Assembly: GCA_946186505.1 (NCBI GenBank)
Contig: CAMHNI010000010.1
Location: 22,615-86,614 of the forward strand
Source of the DNA: an uncultured Prevotellaceae bacterium
GTDB lineage: Bacteria; Bacteroidota; Bacteroidia; Bacteroidales; Bacteroidaceae
Direction of reading: 5' to 3'
DNA length: 64,000 nt
The notes under the pieces are model-generated. The model was not told the origin of the DNA. It did not search any database and worked only from the letters and a program-made list of their open reading frames with translations. This document shows positions 1-12,204 of this stretch, piece by piece. Numbering within the stretch: the stretch's first letter is position 1; every line of letters begins with the position of its first letter. The position numbers and the translations under genes are program-made.

Positions 1-1
1 A

Positions 2-689
<688 letters not shown>

Positions 690-707
690 ATCTGAAATAT
701 TAGTGCT

Positions 708-1861
<1,154 letters not shown>

Positions 1862-1865
<4 letters not shown>

Positions 1866-2185
1866 TGACGCAACAAGAAAAGACTCTTATGGAAGAACGG
1901 ATCGTAGATGTGTTGAAAACCGTCTACGATCCGGAAATTCCTGTTAACATCTTTGACCTTGGGATGATATACCGTATCGATGTCAAGGATGACCAAACTG
2001 TGGAACTGGACATGACATTTACCGCCCCAAACTGTCCAGCAGCCGACTACATCTTAGAAGATGTACGCACGAAAGTGGAAAGCGTCGAGGGTGTCCATGG
2101 AGCCAATGTAAACCTCGTCTTTGAACCCGCGTGGGACCAAAGCATGATGACAGAAGAGGCGCGGATAGAATTAGGATTTGACTGA
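1862..2185 (+). CDS. MIP18/DUF59 family (SufT/PaaD-like) metal-sulfur cluster assembly protein
   Basis: VLKTVYDPEIPVNIFDLGMIYRIDV...MTFTAPNCPAAD is typical of DUF59; overlaps the preceding stop (ATGA). Confidence 0.88.
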
Positions 2186-2187
2186 CG

Positions 2188-2952
2188 ATGAAAAGCATCT
2201 ATTTCTTGTCTGACGCTCATTTAGGGTCGTGGGCCATCGACCACGGCCGTATGCATGAGCGCCGGCTTGTGCGCTTCCTTGACAGTATTAAGAATAAGGC
2301 GGCAGCCGTCTATCTGTTGGGCGACATGTTCGACTTCTGGTACGAATACCGCTACGTCGTGCCCAAGGGTTATACGCGATTCTTAGGAAAGCTATCGGAG
2401 CTGACCGACTTGGGCGTCGAGGTTCACTACTTCACCGGCAACCACGACATCTGGGCTTACGACTATCTGGAGAAAGAGTGCGGTGTCATCCTGCACAAGC
2501 AGCCGCTCACAACCGAGATCTACGGCAAGATTTTTTTCTTAGCTCATGGCGACGGCCTAGGTGATCCTGACAAATCCTTCAAGCTCATCCGTGGCATCTT
2601 TCACAACCGCACCTGCCAATGGCTCTTCTCAGCCCTCCATCCACGCTGGGGTATGTGGTTCGGCCTGACATGGGCCAAACATTCACGCCTCAAGCACGAG
2701 GCAGAAGGGCCGCCAGCCTATATGGGCGAAGATCGTGAGCATCTAGTACTCTTCACCAAACGGTACATCCAATACCACTCCAATGTTGACTACTTCATCT
2801 ACGGCCACCGCCATATCGAGGTTGACTTGCAGCTCACCAAGAAAGCCCGGATGGTCATTCTCGGCGATTGGATCAATCAGTTCACCTATGTCGTTTACGA
2901 CGGCGAGCATCTGTTCATGTCGCAGTACATCGAAGGTGAAAGCATCATGTAA
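2188..2952 (+). CDS. lpxH: UDP-2,3-diacylglucosamine diphosphatase (LpxH-like metallophosphoesterase)
   Basis: FLSDAHLGSW, LLGDMFDFWYEYR, GNHD, LAHGDGLGDPD, GHRH motifs. Confidence 0.88.
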   Translation: MKSIYFLSDAHLGSWAIDHGRMHERRLVRFLDSIKNKAAAVYLLGDMFDFWYEYRYVVPKGYTRFLGKLSELTDLGVEVHYFTGNHDIWAYDYLEKECGVILHKQPLTTEIYGKIFFLAHGDGLGDPDKSFKLIRGIFHNRTCQWLFSALHPRWGMWFGLTWAKHSRLKHEAEGPPAYMGEDREHLVLFTKRYIQYHSNVDYFIYGHRHIEVDLQLTKKARMVILGDWINQFTYVVYDGEHLFMSQYIEGESIM

Positions 2953-2983
2953 TCATATTCACTCACATAAACCACTAACCATC

Positions 2984-3646
2984 ATGAAAATGAAAGCCTT
3001 ATCCATTCTCACAGTTGCCGCCGTGTCTGCTCTGTTGGGCGGCTGTGGTTCCATGTCATCCATCAACAGCGCCCTGTACACAATCAACAATGTCCAGTCA
3101 ACCATCGGTAACGTGATGGGTAATAACAACAGCTACAGCCAAACACAAACGTCAACAACAGCACAGCCTGCCGCTACGCAGACAGGTGCAACAACGTCCA
3201 GTACCACTACTACGACAACACGAGCAGCAACACCCGCCACCACACGCACCGTCAGTTCACCGGCATCCGCAGCATCTTCCTCATCCTCTGCACAGCAGCG
3301 CAACACAGACCTCTACGTCAGCGGTTCACGTCGAGGCGAGATTCGCACTAATGGCGATGTCTATATCGGCGGCTCGCGAAAAGGAGAGTTCCGTTCCAAC
3401 GGAGACATCTACGTAGATGGCTCACGCAAAGGTGAGATACGTTCTAACGGCGACATCTACAAAAACGGTTCACGAGTTGGCGAGGTACGTTCCAACGGAG
3501 ACATCTATATCAACGGCTCACGTGTAGGCGAGGTGCGTTCCAACGGAGACATCTACAAGAACGGCTCACGCATCGGCGAGGCCCGCAACATGTCGGACAC
3601 CCGCCAGGTGGCAGTCGTCTATTTTTTCGGTTTCTTCAACCTGTAG
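2984..3646 (+). CDS. Lipoprotein with six 16-residue repeats (GSRxGExRSNGDIYxx), beta-flower-like
   Basis: Signal MKMKALSILTVAAVSALLGGCG; the ORF track start at 2783 overlaps lpxH, so the internal ATG at 2984 is preferred. Confidence 0.8.
   Translation: MKMKALSILTVAAVSALLGGCGSMSSINSALYTINNVQSTIGNVMGNNNSYSQTQTSTTAQPAATQTGATTSSTTTTTTRAATPATTRTVSSPASAASSSSSAQQRNTDLYVSGSRRGEIRTNGDVYIGGSRKGEFRSNGDIYVDGSRKGEIRSNGDIYKNGSRVGEVRSNGDIYINGSRVGEVRSNGDIYKNGSRIGEARNMSDTRQVAVVYFFGFFNL
3321..3590 (+). repeat. 48-bp tandem coding repeats (GSRxGExRSNGDIYxx)
   Basis: Units ggctcacg...gacatctac repeat with 48-bp period; last unit truncated. Boundaries approximate. Confidence 0.8.
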
Positions 3647-3648
3647 TC

Positions 3649-6600
3649 TTATTTCATCAGCAGTTTCTTGCCCTGCCTGATATAGACTCCCTGTCCGGGA
3701 GTCTTTTTTATGCGCCGTCCTTGCAGGTCAAACAACCAATCTTCGCCATAGTTCCGTCCAATGTCTTCTATTTCCGTCACAGTACCGTCACCAAACGACA
3801 ACACGATACGGGAGGCATCAAGGTTCGCCACCTTATCAGCGAGATCGAAATAGGCACGGAAGGCTTTTGACTGACTGCTACCGGTAGAATACCAGAACTT
3901 GTTGGAACTCAAGAACAAGCCTCCCACGGGAATAATCGTGCTTGCCGTATATGTACCGACGAAACTGGCGTTTAAACTGGGACTGCTGACAGGATTCTGA
4001 GGGTTAATGGCGACATCACTGACGCCGAATCGCGTCATGTCTTTCGTCACCTTTATGATATAAGGATGATTAGCCTCCATAGCTGTAACATCCGTGAAAT
4101 TAATACTAATCACACCTTCACTCTTATTGTAACCTGTGAACTCAGCCACCCTAAAATCACTTCCAAAGGCCGTACTCAACTGCTCTGAGTTCATGCTGAA
4201 CGGCAAGCAGACAGTGCTCCACTCGCCAGCCTTCAGCGTACGCTTCACAGACACATAGTTGACCTCTGCCATCTCGGGGGCCGTCGCTGACAGCTCGTCG
4301 AGCATTGTGACCATATAAGAAGATGTTGCCGACTGACAGCCAGGATAACTCGTTGTCACCTCCAGCGTACCCGGCTCCGTGACAGTAAAGTAATAGCCGT
4401 CAGTGCGGTAGATGCTGATGTTGTCGAGTTTGAAGTTGGAGGAATAGCGCCCCGTCACGAAGTAGAAGCCGTCCACTTCGCTGCTTGTACCATTGGGCAG
4501 AGTGAAAACGCCCTTGCTGCCATTGGAGATGGCCCAAGCCACGCTGTTCGCCAAGCGGTCCACCTCCAGCGTGATGTGGTACCATGTGTCTGCGGCCAAA
4601 TCCGTGGTGGTCTCTGTGCCATTGACATTAAAGGTGGTCATGTTTTTGGTTGGAGCGGTGATGTCGAACAGCAAATTTTTATTGCCGTTGATGGAGGCAT
4701 AATTATCCCAATAATTAGAAGGGTTAATGCCACCCTTACTCATAACGCAGAACTCTGCTCCATCCGTATTTCCAGTTTTTATGGCCATGTCCAATTCGAT
4801 GGCATACCTGCTGCATTGCGACACATCGACACCATTAAGACGGGTGTAACCATAGCGGGTATTCGTCCCTCCCAGATCAACCAAGAAGTAGTTACCATGC
4901 TCGGCATTGCCGGTTGCGATGCTCATAGGTGCTCCAGAGGTTGTCCAGCCACTGACTTCAGTCGTCTGCTCATAATCCTCACTGTAGAGTGTCAGCAGCT
5001 CTACCCCTTTCCCATTGAATGTAGCCGTGATGTTGGGTGTCAACTCAATACCGTTGTAACTGAACGTTCCGGGGTTGATACTGACGACAGGCTGCAGGCC
5101 GGCGGCAGTCTGCTGGTTGCTGTTGACAGCAAAAGTAGCTTCCGGGCAGTCAACACTCTCACCTGTACCTATAACAAGGTACAGTTTGCCATCTTTTACA
5201 GACAGCCGCGGAGTGGTTACACCGTCCAAGCCCTCGAGCACCACGTCATTCTCTATGTCGCCCGATATGCTACCCACAATGCCGATGAAGTATTTTCCGT
5301 CATAGAGACTACCGTGCATGGTGAATGCCACGACAGGCTTCAGATATTTGGGTCCGTACTGCTGCCAGACATCACTTGTCCGGGTGTTCAGCGTCAGCTT
5401 GCTGATGTTCACTGGGGCTGCTGTTCCGTCGGCATCGATATCTATCATAAGCCGTGCGCCGTGGTTCAGCGTCAGTGCCGTCGTCGTAAGTCCCTTGCGG
5501 CCGGTGACGATGCTGGCGCCGTAGTCGGCTGTGATGCCGCCGCCAAAAGTGCCGCCGTCGGTCTCAAGCGTGGTGAAGCGGTTCAGCCACACGGGGCTGC
5601 TCTCCATCGTGCCGTTGAAACGCAGCGTACCGGCCCAGACGTTGGTCTCACCAGTATAGGTCTCCGTCACGTCGGGCAGTTCGAGCACGCCATCGCCCTG
5701 CTTCACGAGCCGCATTCCGCCCGAGAAGGCTCCGCCGGTCAGCGTGTGGGTATAGGTTTCAGTAGTGATGTTGTTGTTATCGTCGTGTCCCTGTACCCAC
5801 GACGGCGTGTTGACCGTCAGTATGTAAGGTGCTGCACCGTCTTCCACGTTGACGGTCATGTCGTTCGTCTCGCACATCAGCAGATGATCTGCGGTCGTTG
5901 CGATTGTTTCGCCATTGGTCACCTTGGTTCGTCCGTCGTTGGTCAGCGTCGGCGGAGCCACGGTGATGCCTTCCATCTCGCCAAGGAAGTAGCTCAGATG
6001 GGGCGGCTGGTTGTAGGCCATCATCTGCCACACCATCGCTTGACGGTACTGGTGGTCGTTCCAAAGCGTAAGCAGGCTAAAGTCGGTGTACATGCCTGTG
6101 GTATAGACGCGCAGGTTCTGTCCGCAGCGCACCACAATCTCCTCACGCCAGTCGCCGATGATGTCGCCCTGGAAACAGGGGTTGTTTTTCGAGTCATTAT
6201 TCATGTTACAGCCACTTGAGGTGAAGAGCCTTCCGACACCGGGCTTCTCCACCTTGGCCTCTCTGGCTATGCCAGGACTGTTCAGAATCTCCGAGCAGAG
6301 GTCGCCGTCCCAGTAGATGCGGAAGTTCAGTTCGCCCCAGTCTATCGTCAATCCGTCTATCTCCTCATCGGTTACACTGCTGAACAATCCCGTCGAGACC
6401 GACCGTCCCTGAGAACCGGGGTAATTATTTGAGAAGTTGTCCATCAATGCTCGTCCGTCATCATCATCGGCCGTCCGTCTGATATACAATTCGCTGGTGG
6501 TTGCGTTACGATAGTTCATGGCTGGTTTGTCTTCGTTACATCCGAAGAACTCCAAACCCTTGCGATAAGGGTCAAAGTCGCCAACGTGCTGTGCGTCTCC

Positions 6601-7917
6601 ATGCCCCAATCCCGTGGTAGAGAGTCCCATACCATTGTCATCGATAACCATCGAGCCATAAACGATCTCATCACGCCCGTCTTCATCAACATCGGCAATA
6701 ATGTAGTTATGGTAACCGTTGCCGTACCAAGGGCTACTGGAGTCGTTACAATTCCAAGTCCACAGTGTGCTCCATGTATGGTTTTTACTATTCAGGTTCA
6801 TAGCAATCATTTTATGCCGAGTATAGATGCCGCGCCCTAGGAAAAGACTGGCTTTGCGCCCGTCAAGGAAAGGAGCACCGAAGAAATACTTCGACGAACG
6901 GTGACCCGATCCGTCACCCCAAGCACTAGCGCTCTCACGAGTCAGCGGATAATCTGTCACCTGATATTTTTCTCCCGTCTCACCGTTCATATAGATAAGG
7001 TACTCTGAACCTGTGCTTGTATAAGCAAGATTTGTTGTCGATGAGCCTTTTTCATTGGATGTGTACCAAACCGGACGAGTGTTGACCGACATATTACCGA
7101 TGGTAAAAAGCTGTTTCTTACCATCATTACCATAGACAATCATATTGTCGGCACCACGCAAGACCACCTCAGCCTTACCGTCTTCGTCCCAATCGTAGGA
7201 AATGATGTTGATTTCCGTAGAATTAGCACTAACCATATTCGGACCGCAGTCGATACGCCACAGCAGTGTAGCTTTACCCGTCTGCCAGTCCACGTCGTAC
7301 GCATCGAGCACGACAAATTCCCTGGAGTTTTGGGGGTAGATGATCCATCTTGCATTTCCTTTAGCATCTACTAAGCCCGAGTCGTATCCTTTTGCGTCCA
7401 CCGTGTTCAGCCGCTTGATGATGATTTCTAACTGTCCGTCGCCATCGAGGTCGGCCATCTCTGCATCGTTCGGTTCGTAATGACTGGTCACGTCATTGCC
7501 GTCACGGTCATAGACCGTAGCTAAAGGAATATCGAGATAGGCTGTGGCGTAACGGTTGTTTCCATTCTTGTACACATACTGTGTCCATGCTGTAACGGCA
7601 CCGCATTTTTCCTGCACCGCGCCGTTCACCACTGCTGCCACCTGATAAGTGGTCGTTGGCAGGCCGTTGCTGTTGTCTGCATAGCAGGTTGTGGTCAAGT
7701 TCGATGCCACCTCTTTTCCGTTCTTGTATAAGTTGTACTTCACATCGTAATATTCATTTGACAGCCGTCGCCAAGTCACGAGGTTGGTTGTGCTGCCGCT
7801 GGTGCTTCCCGTGGGTATGGCCACTAGTCCGCGGTCTAACTTGTCAGTATGACGCTGAGCTATCACTGCCGAACTCATCAAGCCCAAAAAGAAAATCAGG
7901 AAAAGTTTCTTATTCAT
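3649..7917 (-). CDS. Rhamnogalacturonan lyase (PL11-like) with autotransporter-type beta-strand repeats, carbohydrate-binding-like region and C-terminal sorting-like tail
   Basis: N-terminal DRGLVAI...LVTWRRLSNEYYDVKYNLYKNG and VDEDGRDEIVYG FG-GAP-like repeats; LVKQGDGVLELPDVTETYTGETNVWAGTLRF; ends FDLQGRRIKKTPGQGVYIRQGKKLLMK. Confidence 0.85.
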   Translation of the reverse strand: MNKKLFLIFFLGLMSSAVIAQRHTDKLDRGLVAIPTGSTSGSTTNLVTWRRLSNEYYDVKYNLYKNGKEVASNLTTTCYADNSNGLPTTTYQVAAVVNGAVQEKCGAVTAWTQYVYKNGNNRYATAYLDIPLATVYDRDGNDVTSHYEPNDAEMADLDGDGQLEIIIKRLNTVDAKGYDSGLVDAKGNARWIIYPQNSREFVVLDAYDVDWQTGKATLLWRIDCGPNMVSANSTEINIISYDWDEDGKAEVVLRGADNMIVYGNDGKKQLFTIGNMSVNTRPVWYTSNEKGSSTTNLAYTSTGSEYLIYMNGETGEKYQVTDYPLTRESASAWGDGSGHRSSKYFFGAPFLDGRKASLFLGRGIYTRHKMIAMNLNSKNHTWSTLWTWNCNDSSSPWYGNGYHNYIIADVDEDGRDEIVYGSMVIDDNGMGLSTTGLGHGDAQHVGDFDPYRKGLEFFGCNEDKPAMNYRNATTSELYIRRTADDDDGRALMDNFSNNYPGSQGRSVSTGLFSSVTDEEIDGLTIDWGELNFRIYWDGDLCSEILNSPGIAREAKVEKPGVGRLFTSSGCNMNNDSKNNPCFQGDIIGDWREEIVVRCGQNLRVYTTGMYTDFSLLTLWNDHQYRQAMVWQMMAYNQPPHLSYFLGEMEGITVAPPTLTNDGRTKVTNGETIATTADHLLMCETNDMTVNVEDGAAPYILTVNTPSWVQGHDDNNNITTETYTHTLTGGAFSGGMRLVKQGDGVLELPDVTETYTGETNVWAGTLRFNGTMESSPVWLNRFTTLETDGGTFGGGITADYGASIVTGRKGLTTTALTLNHGARLMIDIDADGTAAPVNISKLTLNTRTSDVWQQYGPKYLKPVVAFTMHGSLYDGKYFIGIVGSISGDIENDVVLEGLDGVTTPRLSVKDGKLYLVIGTGESVDCPEATFAVNSNQQTAAGLQPVVSINPGTFSYNGIELTPNITATFNGKGVELLTLYSEDYEQTTEVSGWTTSGAPMSIATGNAEHGNYFLVDLGGTNTRYGYTRLNGVDVSQCSRYAIELDMAIKTGNTDGAEFCVMSKGGINPSNYWDNYASINGNKNLLFDITAPTKNMTTFNVNGTETTTDLAADTWYHITLEVDRLANSVAWAISNGSKGVFTLPNGTSSEVDGFYFVTGRYSSNFKLDNISIYRTDGYYFTVTEPGTLEVTTSYPGCQSATSSYMVTMLDELSATAPEMAEVNYVSVKRTLKAGEWSTVCLPFSMNSEQLSTAFGSDFRVAEFTGYNKSEGVISINFTDVTAMEANHPYIIKVTKDMTRFGVSDVAINPQNPVSSPSLNASFVGTYTASTIIPVGGLFLSSNKFWYSTGSSQSKAFRAYFDLADKVANLDASRIVLSFGDGTVTEIEDIGRNYGEDWLFDLQGRRIKKTPGQGVYIRQGKKLLMK

Positions 7918-7980
7918 TTCGCTATCTATATTTATACCTTGTTAGTAGTTACGCCAGCCAAGTTCCGTTGGCCAACCGTG

Positions 7981-7988
7981 CAAAGGTA
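7981..7988 (-). promoter_or_regulatory. Bacteroidetes -7 element for the rhamnogalacturonan lyase gene
   Basis: caaaggta on the + strand = TACCTTTG on the - strand. Confidence 0.55.
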
Positions 7989-8113
7989 AGCAAAAAAAGC
8001 AAGATGCCCCACTCTTCCGGCCGGGAAACAGCCTTACGTCACAAAAAACATGGTATTTCAGCAAATTTTGCGATGACTTTCATTACCATAGTGATGAGTT
8101 TTAGGCTTATGGC

Positions 8114-8144
8114 TTTGCCATTTCAAGTATTTTTCTTACCTTTG
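8114..8144 (+). promoter_or_regulatory. Bacteroidetes promoter: -33 TTTG (8114-8117), 19-bp spacer, -7 TACCTTTG (8137-8144)
   Basis: Match to the TTTG/TAnnTTTG consensus, 31 bp upstream of the GH2 ATG. Confidence 0.7.
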
Positions 8145-8174
8145 TAGCGATTTAGCAAATGAATGAAATAAACT

Positions 8175-10580
8175 ATGAGAATCAAACTACTGGCATCAAC
8201 ACTGCTGTTCACCATAGCAACCGCAGCACAGAGACAAGAAATAACACTGAGTGACAATTGGCAGTTTTCCCTGGGAAAGTCTGGAGCCAACCAGTTATGG
8301 GAGACGGTGAGTGTTCCCCACGACTGGGCTATCAGTGGACCGTTCGACAAAAAATGGGACCTACAAGTAGTTGCCATAGAACAGAACGGTGAACAACAGG
8401 CCACCGAGAAGTCGGGACGTTCAGGAGCACTACCCTGGATAGGCGAAGGACACTACAAACGAGACATACAAATTCCATCAGGTTTTTCCGGATGTGCCGA
8501 ATTGGTGTTCGATGGTGCCATGGCAGAGCCTACGGTCAGTATCAATGGTCAGCGTGCTGGCTACTGGGCCTACGGATACAATACTTTTCGCGTAGATATT
8601 TCTAAGTTTGTAAAGCCAGGTAATAATCTTCTAGAGGTTGATCTAAAGAATGTTGAAGAAAGTTCACGCTGGTACCCCGGTGCCGGACTTTACCGTCCTG
8701 TGACATTGGTACTAACAGGCAAGGCCCACCTCGACCGCTGGGGCACTTATTTTCGGACACTTCACATAGTCGATGGAAAAGCAGAGGTCGAAGTGACAGC
8801 GAAAGGCATTGGAGGAAATGCCATTGAGGTTTGTTTACTCGACAAAAAGGGGCAGCCAGTAGCTTCAGCCCATAATGACACGGACAAGAACGGTCAAACC
8901 TGCACATCTTTAGAGGTGGAGAGGCCACTACTTTGGTCACCAGAGTCCCCTAGCCTTTATACACTGCGAATACAGTTGATGGAAAACGGCAAAGTCATCG
9001 ATGAAATCAGTGAAAAGGTAGGAATCCGTACTATAAGTGTTTCCCGCGAAGGAGGTTTCCAACTAAATGGAACAACCCGCAAATTGAAAGGAGTCTGCCT
9101 TCACCATGATCTCGGTCCCTTGGGAGCTGCCGTCAACAAGGCCGCCCTCATCCGCCAGGTGAAGACCATGAAGGAAATGGGCTGCGACGCCATCCGTACA
9201 GCCCACAACATGCCAAGTCAAATGCAGATGGATATCTGCGATTCGTTAGGCATGATGGTCATGGCAGAAAGTTTCGACATGTGGATTTACCCAAAGTGCA
9301 AAAATGGTTACTCACGTTTCTTTAAGGAGTGGAGTGACCGAGACATTGAGAATCTGGTACTTGCCCACCGCAACCACCCAAGCATTGTGATGTGGTCCAT
9401 TGGTAACGAGATACCCGAGCAGGGTGACATGAAGGCTGTCAGCATTATCAACCGTCTGCAAGGATTATGTCACCAACTTGACCCATCACGTCCAGTTACC
9501 CAAGGCATGGACAGAGCCGAACCAGCATTAAAAGCAGGCTTTGCACAAGCGATGGACGTGCCGGGCTTTAACTATCGCGTACACAAATATCAAAAAAATA
9601 TAGAGCAACTACCACAAGGGTTCCTCCTCGGAAGCGAGACAGCCTCGACTGTCAGCAGCCGTGGCGTGTACAAATTCCCTGTCACGCCATCTGACCATGC
9701 CGTTTATCCCGATGGTCAATGTTCAAGCTATGACGTTGAGTGGTGTTCATGGTCGAACTTGCCCGATGATGACTGGGTGTGGCAGGATGACAAGCCTTGG
9801 GTCATTGGCGAGTTCGTGTGGACAGGATATGACTATTTAGGTGAACCGACACCTTATGATGAGTACTGGCCCAGCCGCAGCAGTTATTTCGGTATCTGCG
9901 ACCTTGCCGGGCTTCCCAAGGATCGCTATTATCTCTATCGCTCACATTGGAACACAAAGGAGCACACCATCCATCTGCTGCCACACTGGACATGGGGGAG
10001 AGAACGGCTGAACAAAATCACACCTGTTTATTGCTATACAGACTACCCAGAAGCCGAGTTATTTGTTAACGGCAAGAGCCAGGGACGGATAAAGAAGAAT
10101 TCCAAAGAGCGACTCGACCGCTACCGTCTGCGCTGGAACAACGTAAAGTACCAGCCAGGCGAGCTCAGGGTCGTTGTCTATGATGAAATGGGTAAGAATA
10201 GCGGCGAGCAAAGAGTGAAGACTGCCGACAAAGCAGACCGTCTGAGAGCAGATGTTTGGACACAACACGGCAAGACCATGCTGAAGGCTGATGGCGAGGA
10301 TTTAGCCTTTGTCACCGTTTCGCTGACAGATGCTAACGGCACACTCATCCCTAATGCTACCGACCAACTGACATTCGAAGTCGAGGGCTCCGGACGTTTT
10401 CGTGCCGTATGCAATGGTGATGCCACTTCTTTGGAGCCGTTCACCAAGCCCCAGATGAAACTGTTCAGCGGCCAACTCGTGGTTATCGTGCAGTCCTCCC
10501 AACAAGCCGGAAATATAACTTTGAATATTAATGACCCACAACAAAATTTATCAGAACGCATAACCATACCTGTCCAATGA
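8175..10580 (+). CDS. Glycoside hydrolase family 2 (beta-galactosidase-like)
   Basis: SVPHDWAISGPFD, GVCLHHDLGPLGAAVN, MWSIGNEIPEQGD (acid/base), GEFVWTGYDYLGEPTPY. Confidence 0.93.
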   Translation: MRIKLLASTLLFTIATAAQRQEITLSDNWQFSLGKSGANQLWETVSVPHDWAISGPFDKKWDLQVVAIEQNGEQQATEKSGRSGALPWIGEGHYKRDIQIPSGFSGCAELVFDGAMAEPTVSINGQRAGYWAYGYNTFRVDISKFVKPGNNLLEVDLKNVEESSRWYPGAGLYRPVTLVLTGKAHLDRWGTYFRTLHIVDGKAEVEVTAKGIGGNAIEVCLLDKKGQPVASAHNDTDKNGQTCTSLEVERPLLWSPESPSLYTLRIQLMENGKVIDEISEKVGIRTISVSREGGFQLNGTTRKLKGVCLHHDLGPLGAAVNKAALIRQVKTMKEMGCDAIRTAHNMPSQMQMDICDSLGMMVMAESFDMWIYPKCKNGYSRFFKEWSDRDIENLVLAHRNHPSIVMWSIGNEIPEQGDMKAVSIINRLQGLCHQLDPSRPVTQGMDRAEPALKAGFAQAMDVPGFNYRVHKYQKNIEQLPQGFLLGSETASTVSSRGVYKFPVTPSDHAVYPDGQCSSYDVEWCSWSNLPDDDWVWQDDKPWVIGEFVWTGYDYLGEPTPYDEYWPSRSSYFGICDLAGLPKDRYYLYRSHWNTKEHTIHLLPHWTWGRERLNKITPVYCYTDYPEAELFVNGKSQGRIKKNSKERLDRYRLRWNNVKYQPGELRVVVYDEMGKNSGEQRVKTADKADRLRADVWTQHGKTMLKADGEDLAFVTVSLTDANGTLIPNATDQLTFEVEGSGRFRAVCNGDATSLEPFTKPQMKLFSGQLVVIVQSSQQAGNITLNINDPQQNLSERITIPVQ

Positions 10581-11638
10581 AAAAAACTATTGTCCTTGCA
10601 TGTTTAGCTTTTACTTTGGGTAGCCATGCTGAAAATCGCGTATTCAGTCCTACCGACCCACACATCCAATATGTTGGTCGTATTAGCTTTCAAAATCCAG
10701 AACGTCCTAAATTCAGCTATCCCGGCACACAGATCAACGTTGCTTTCGAAGGCACTACGCTCCGCATGAAATGCAAGCCTGGCAGCGGGTACTTCATGGC
10801 CAGGATTGATGATGCCGAGCCGTTCAAGGTGGCCTTTCGAGGCGAACGCGACTCGGTGGTTACCCTCTGCACGGCCTTGTCTCAAGGACGTCATACGGCC
10901 CGCCTGATGTACTGCATAGAGGGCTATGAATACCTACCTGAGTTCTGGGGCTTTATCACCGACGGACAACTCGTCACCCCACCCGCCCTGCCATTAAAAA
11001 AGCTCGAATTCATCGGCAATTCCATTACCTGCGGCTATGGTAACGAGGGCAAACTTGGCGAGCCTTTTGCCTTTGAAACCGAGAATCACTACTATGCATA
11101 TGCCCAGATCACAGCACGCCAGCTAGGAGCCGTGGCCAGCATCGTAGCCCGCAGCGGCATCGGTGCCTACCGCAACTACGGGGAGGCGAAGACTGGGTCA
11201 CCAGACTACAACATGCCCGCGCAGTATGAATACACACTCTACAACAACCACTCCGAACGTTGGGACTTCAGCCGCTACCAACCTGACGTGGTCTGCATCA
11301 ACCTCGGCACCAACGATCTGTCAACCAACAACTACGACACCACACTACTGAAGCAAGGCTACAAGCGTCTCTTAGGACAGGTACGGACGAACAATACCAA
11401 AGCAAAGATTGTGTTCCTCTGCGGTTCAATGCTACAGGGGCAGGAACTTGACATCTGTAAACAGCTGCTCAACGAGGTGGCTGCAGAGGCCCGTCAAGCA
11501 GGCGACAAGGAAGTATTCCGCTTCGACTTCACACCCCAAGGCGACCTTGGTTACGGCTCCGACTGGCATCCCAGTCTGGTCCAGCACCAGAAGATGGCAG
11601 ACGAGCTGACAGTCTACCTTAGACAGCTGATGAAGTAA
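10577..11638 (+). CDS. SGNH-hydrolase carbohydrate esterase, CE2-like (acetyl-xylan esterase type)
   Basis: N-terminal YVGRISFQNPERPKFSYPGTQI beta-domain; FIGNSITCGYGNEG, INLGTNDLS, SDWHPSLVQHQKMA. Overlaps the GH2 stop by ATGA. Confidence 0.88.
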   Translation: MKKTIVLACLAFTLGSHAENRVFSPTDPHIQYVGRISFQNPERPKFSYPGTQINVAFEGTTLRMKCKPGSGYFMARIDDAEPFKVAFRGERDSVVTLCTALSQGRHTARLMYCIEGYEYLPEFWGFITDGQLVTPPALPLKKLEFIGNSITCGYGNEGKLGEPFAFETENHYYAYAQITARQLGAVASIVARSGIGAYRNYGEAKTGSPDYNMPAQYEYTLYNNHSERWDFSRYQPDVVCINLGTNDLSTNNYDTTLLKQGYKRLLGQVRTNNTKAKIVFLCGSMLQGQELDICKQLLNEVAAEARQAGDKEVFRFDFTPQGDLGYGSDWHPSLVQHQKMADELTVYLRQLMK

Positions 11639-11756
11639 GCTTCGCCCAACAAAGAACAGTTGGGAGTTAAAATAACCCAATTTACAACTTTTTAGGGAGA
11701 AAAATATGGCCATTTGAAGATAAATCGCTAATTTTGCAAGCCAAAACAGACAAGGC

Positions 11757-12191
11757 ATGGAAATCAAAGTCGTCAACAAAGGGCATCAGCCCCTGCCACA
11801 GTATGCAACGCCCCAGAGTGCGGGCATGGACTTGCGGGCCAATCTCGATACGCCTATCACGTTGCGCCCCATGGAGCGACGGCTCATCCCTACGGGGCTC
11901 TACATCGCCCTGCCTCCGGGCTATGAGGCCCAGGTGAGGCCGCGCAGCGGACTGGCCCTGAAGAAAGGCATCACCGTTCTGAACTCACCAGGCACCATCG
12001 ATGCCGACTATCGCGGCGAGATAGGTGTCCTGCTCATAAACCTGTCACAGGATGACTTTATGTTGAATGACGGCGAGCGCATTGCCCAGATGGTGGTTGC
12101 ACGCTGCGAGCAAGGACAATTTCTGTCAGTAGATGCACTTGACGAGACCATTCGGGGCGAAGGCGGCTACGGACATACGGGAGTGAAATAA
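11757..12191 (+). CDS. dut: dUTP diphosphatase
   Basis: [54 protein letters not shown] motifs. Confidence 0.96.
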   Translation: MEIKVVNKGHQPLPQYATPQSAGMDLRANLDTPITLRPMERRLIPTGLYIALPPGYEAQVRPRSGLALKKGITVLNSPGTIDADYRGEIGVLLINLSQDDFMLNDGERIAQMVVARCEQGQFLSVDALDETIRGEGGYGHTGVK

Positions 12192-12204
12192 TCGATTTAT
12201 TAGA

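Noticed and set aside
4576-6219. 547-aa + strand ORF antisense to the rhamnogalacturonan lyase
   Set aside because: Opposite strand carries a clear conserved enzyme; the ORF translation has no recognisable family.
11645-11664. CCCAAC/GTTGGG hairpin after the esterase as an intrinsic terminator
   Set aside because: Only a 6-bp stem and no T-tract following.
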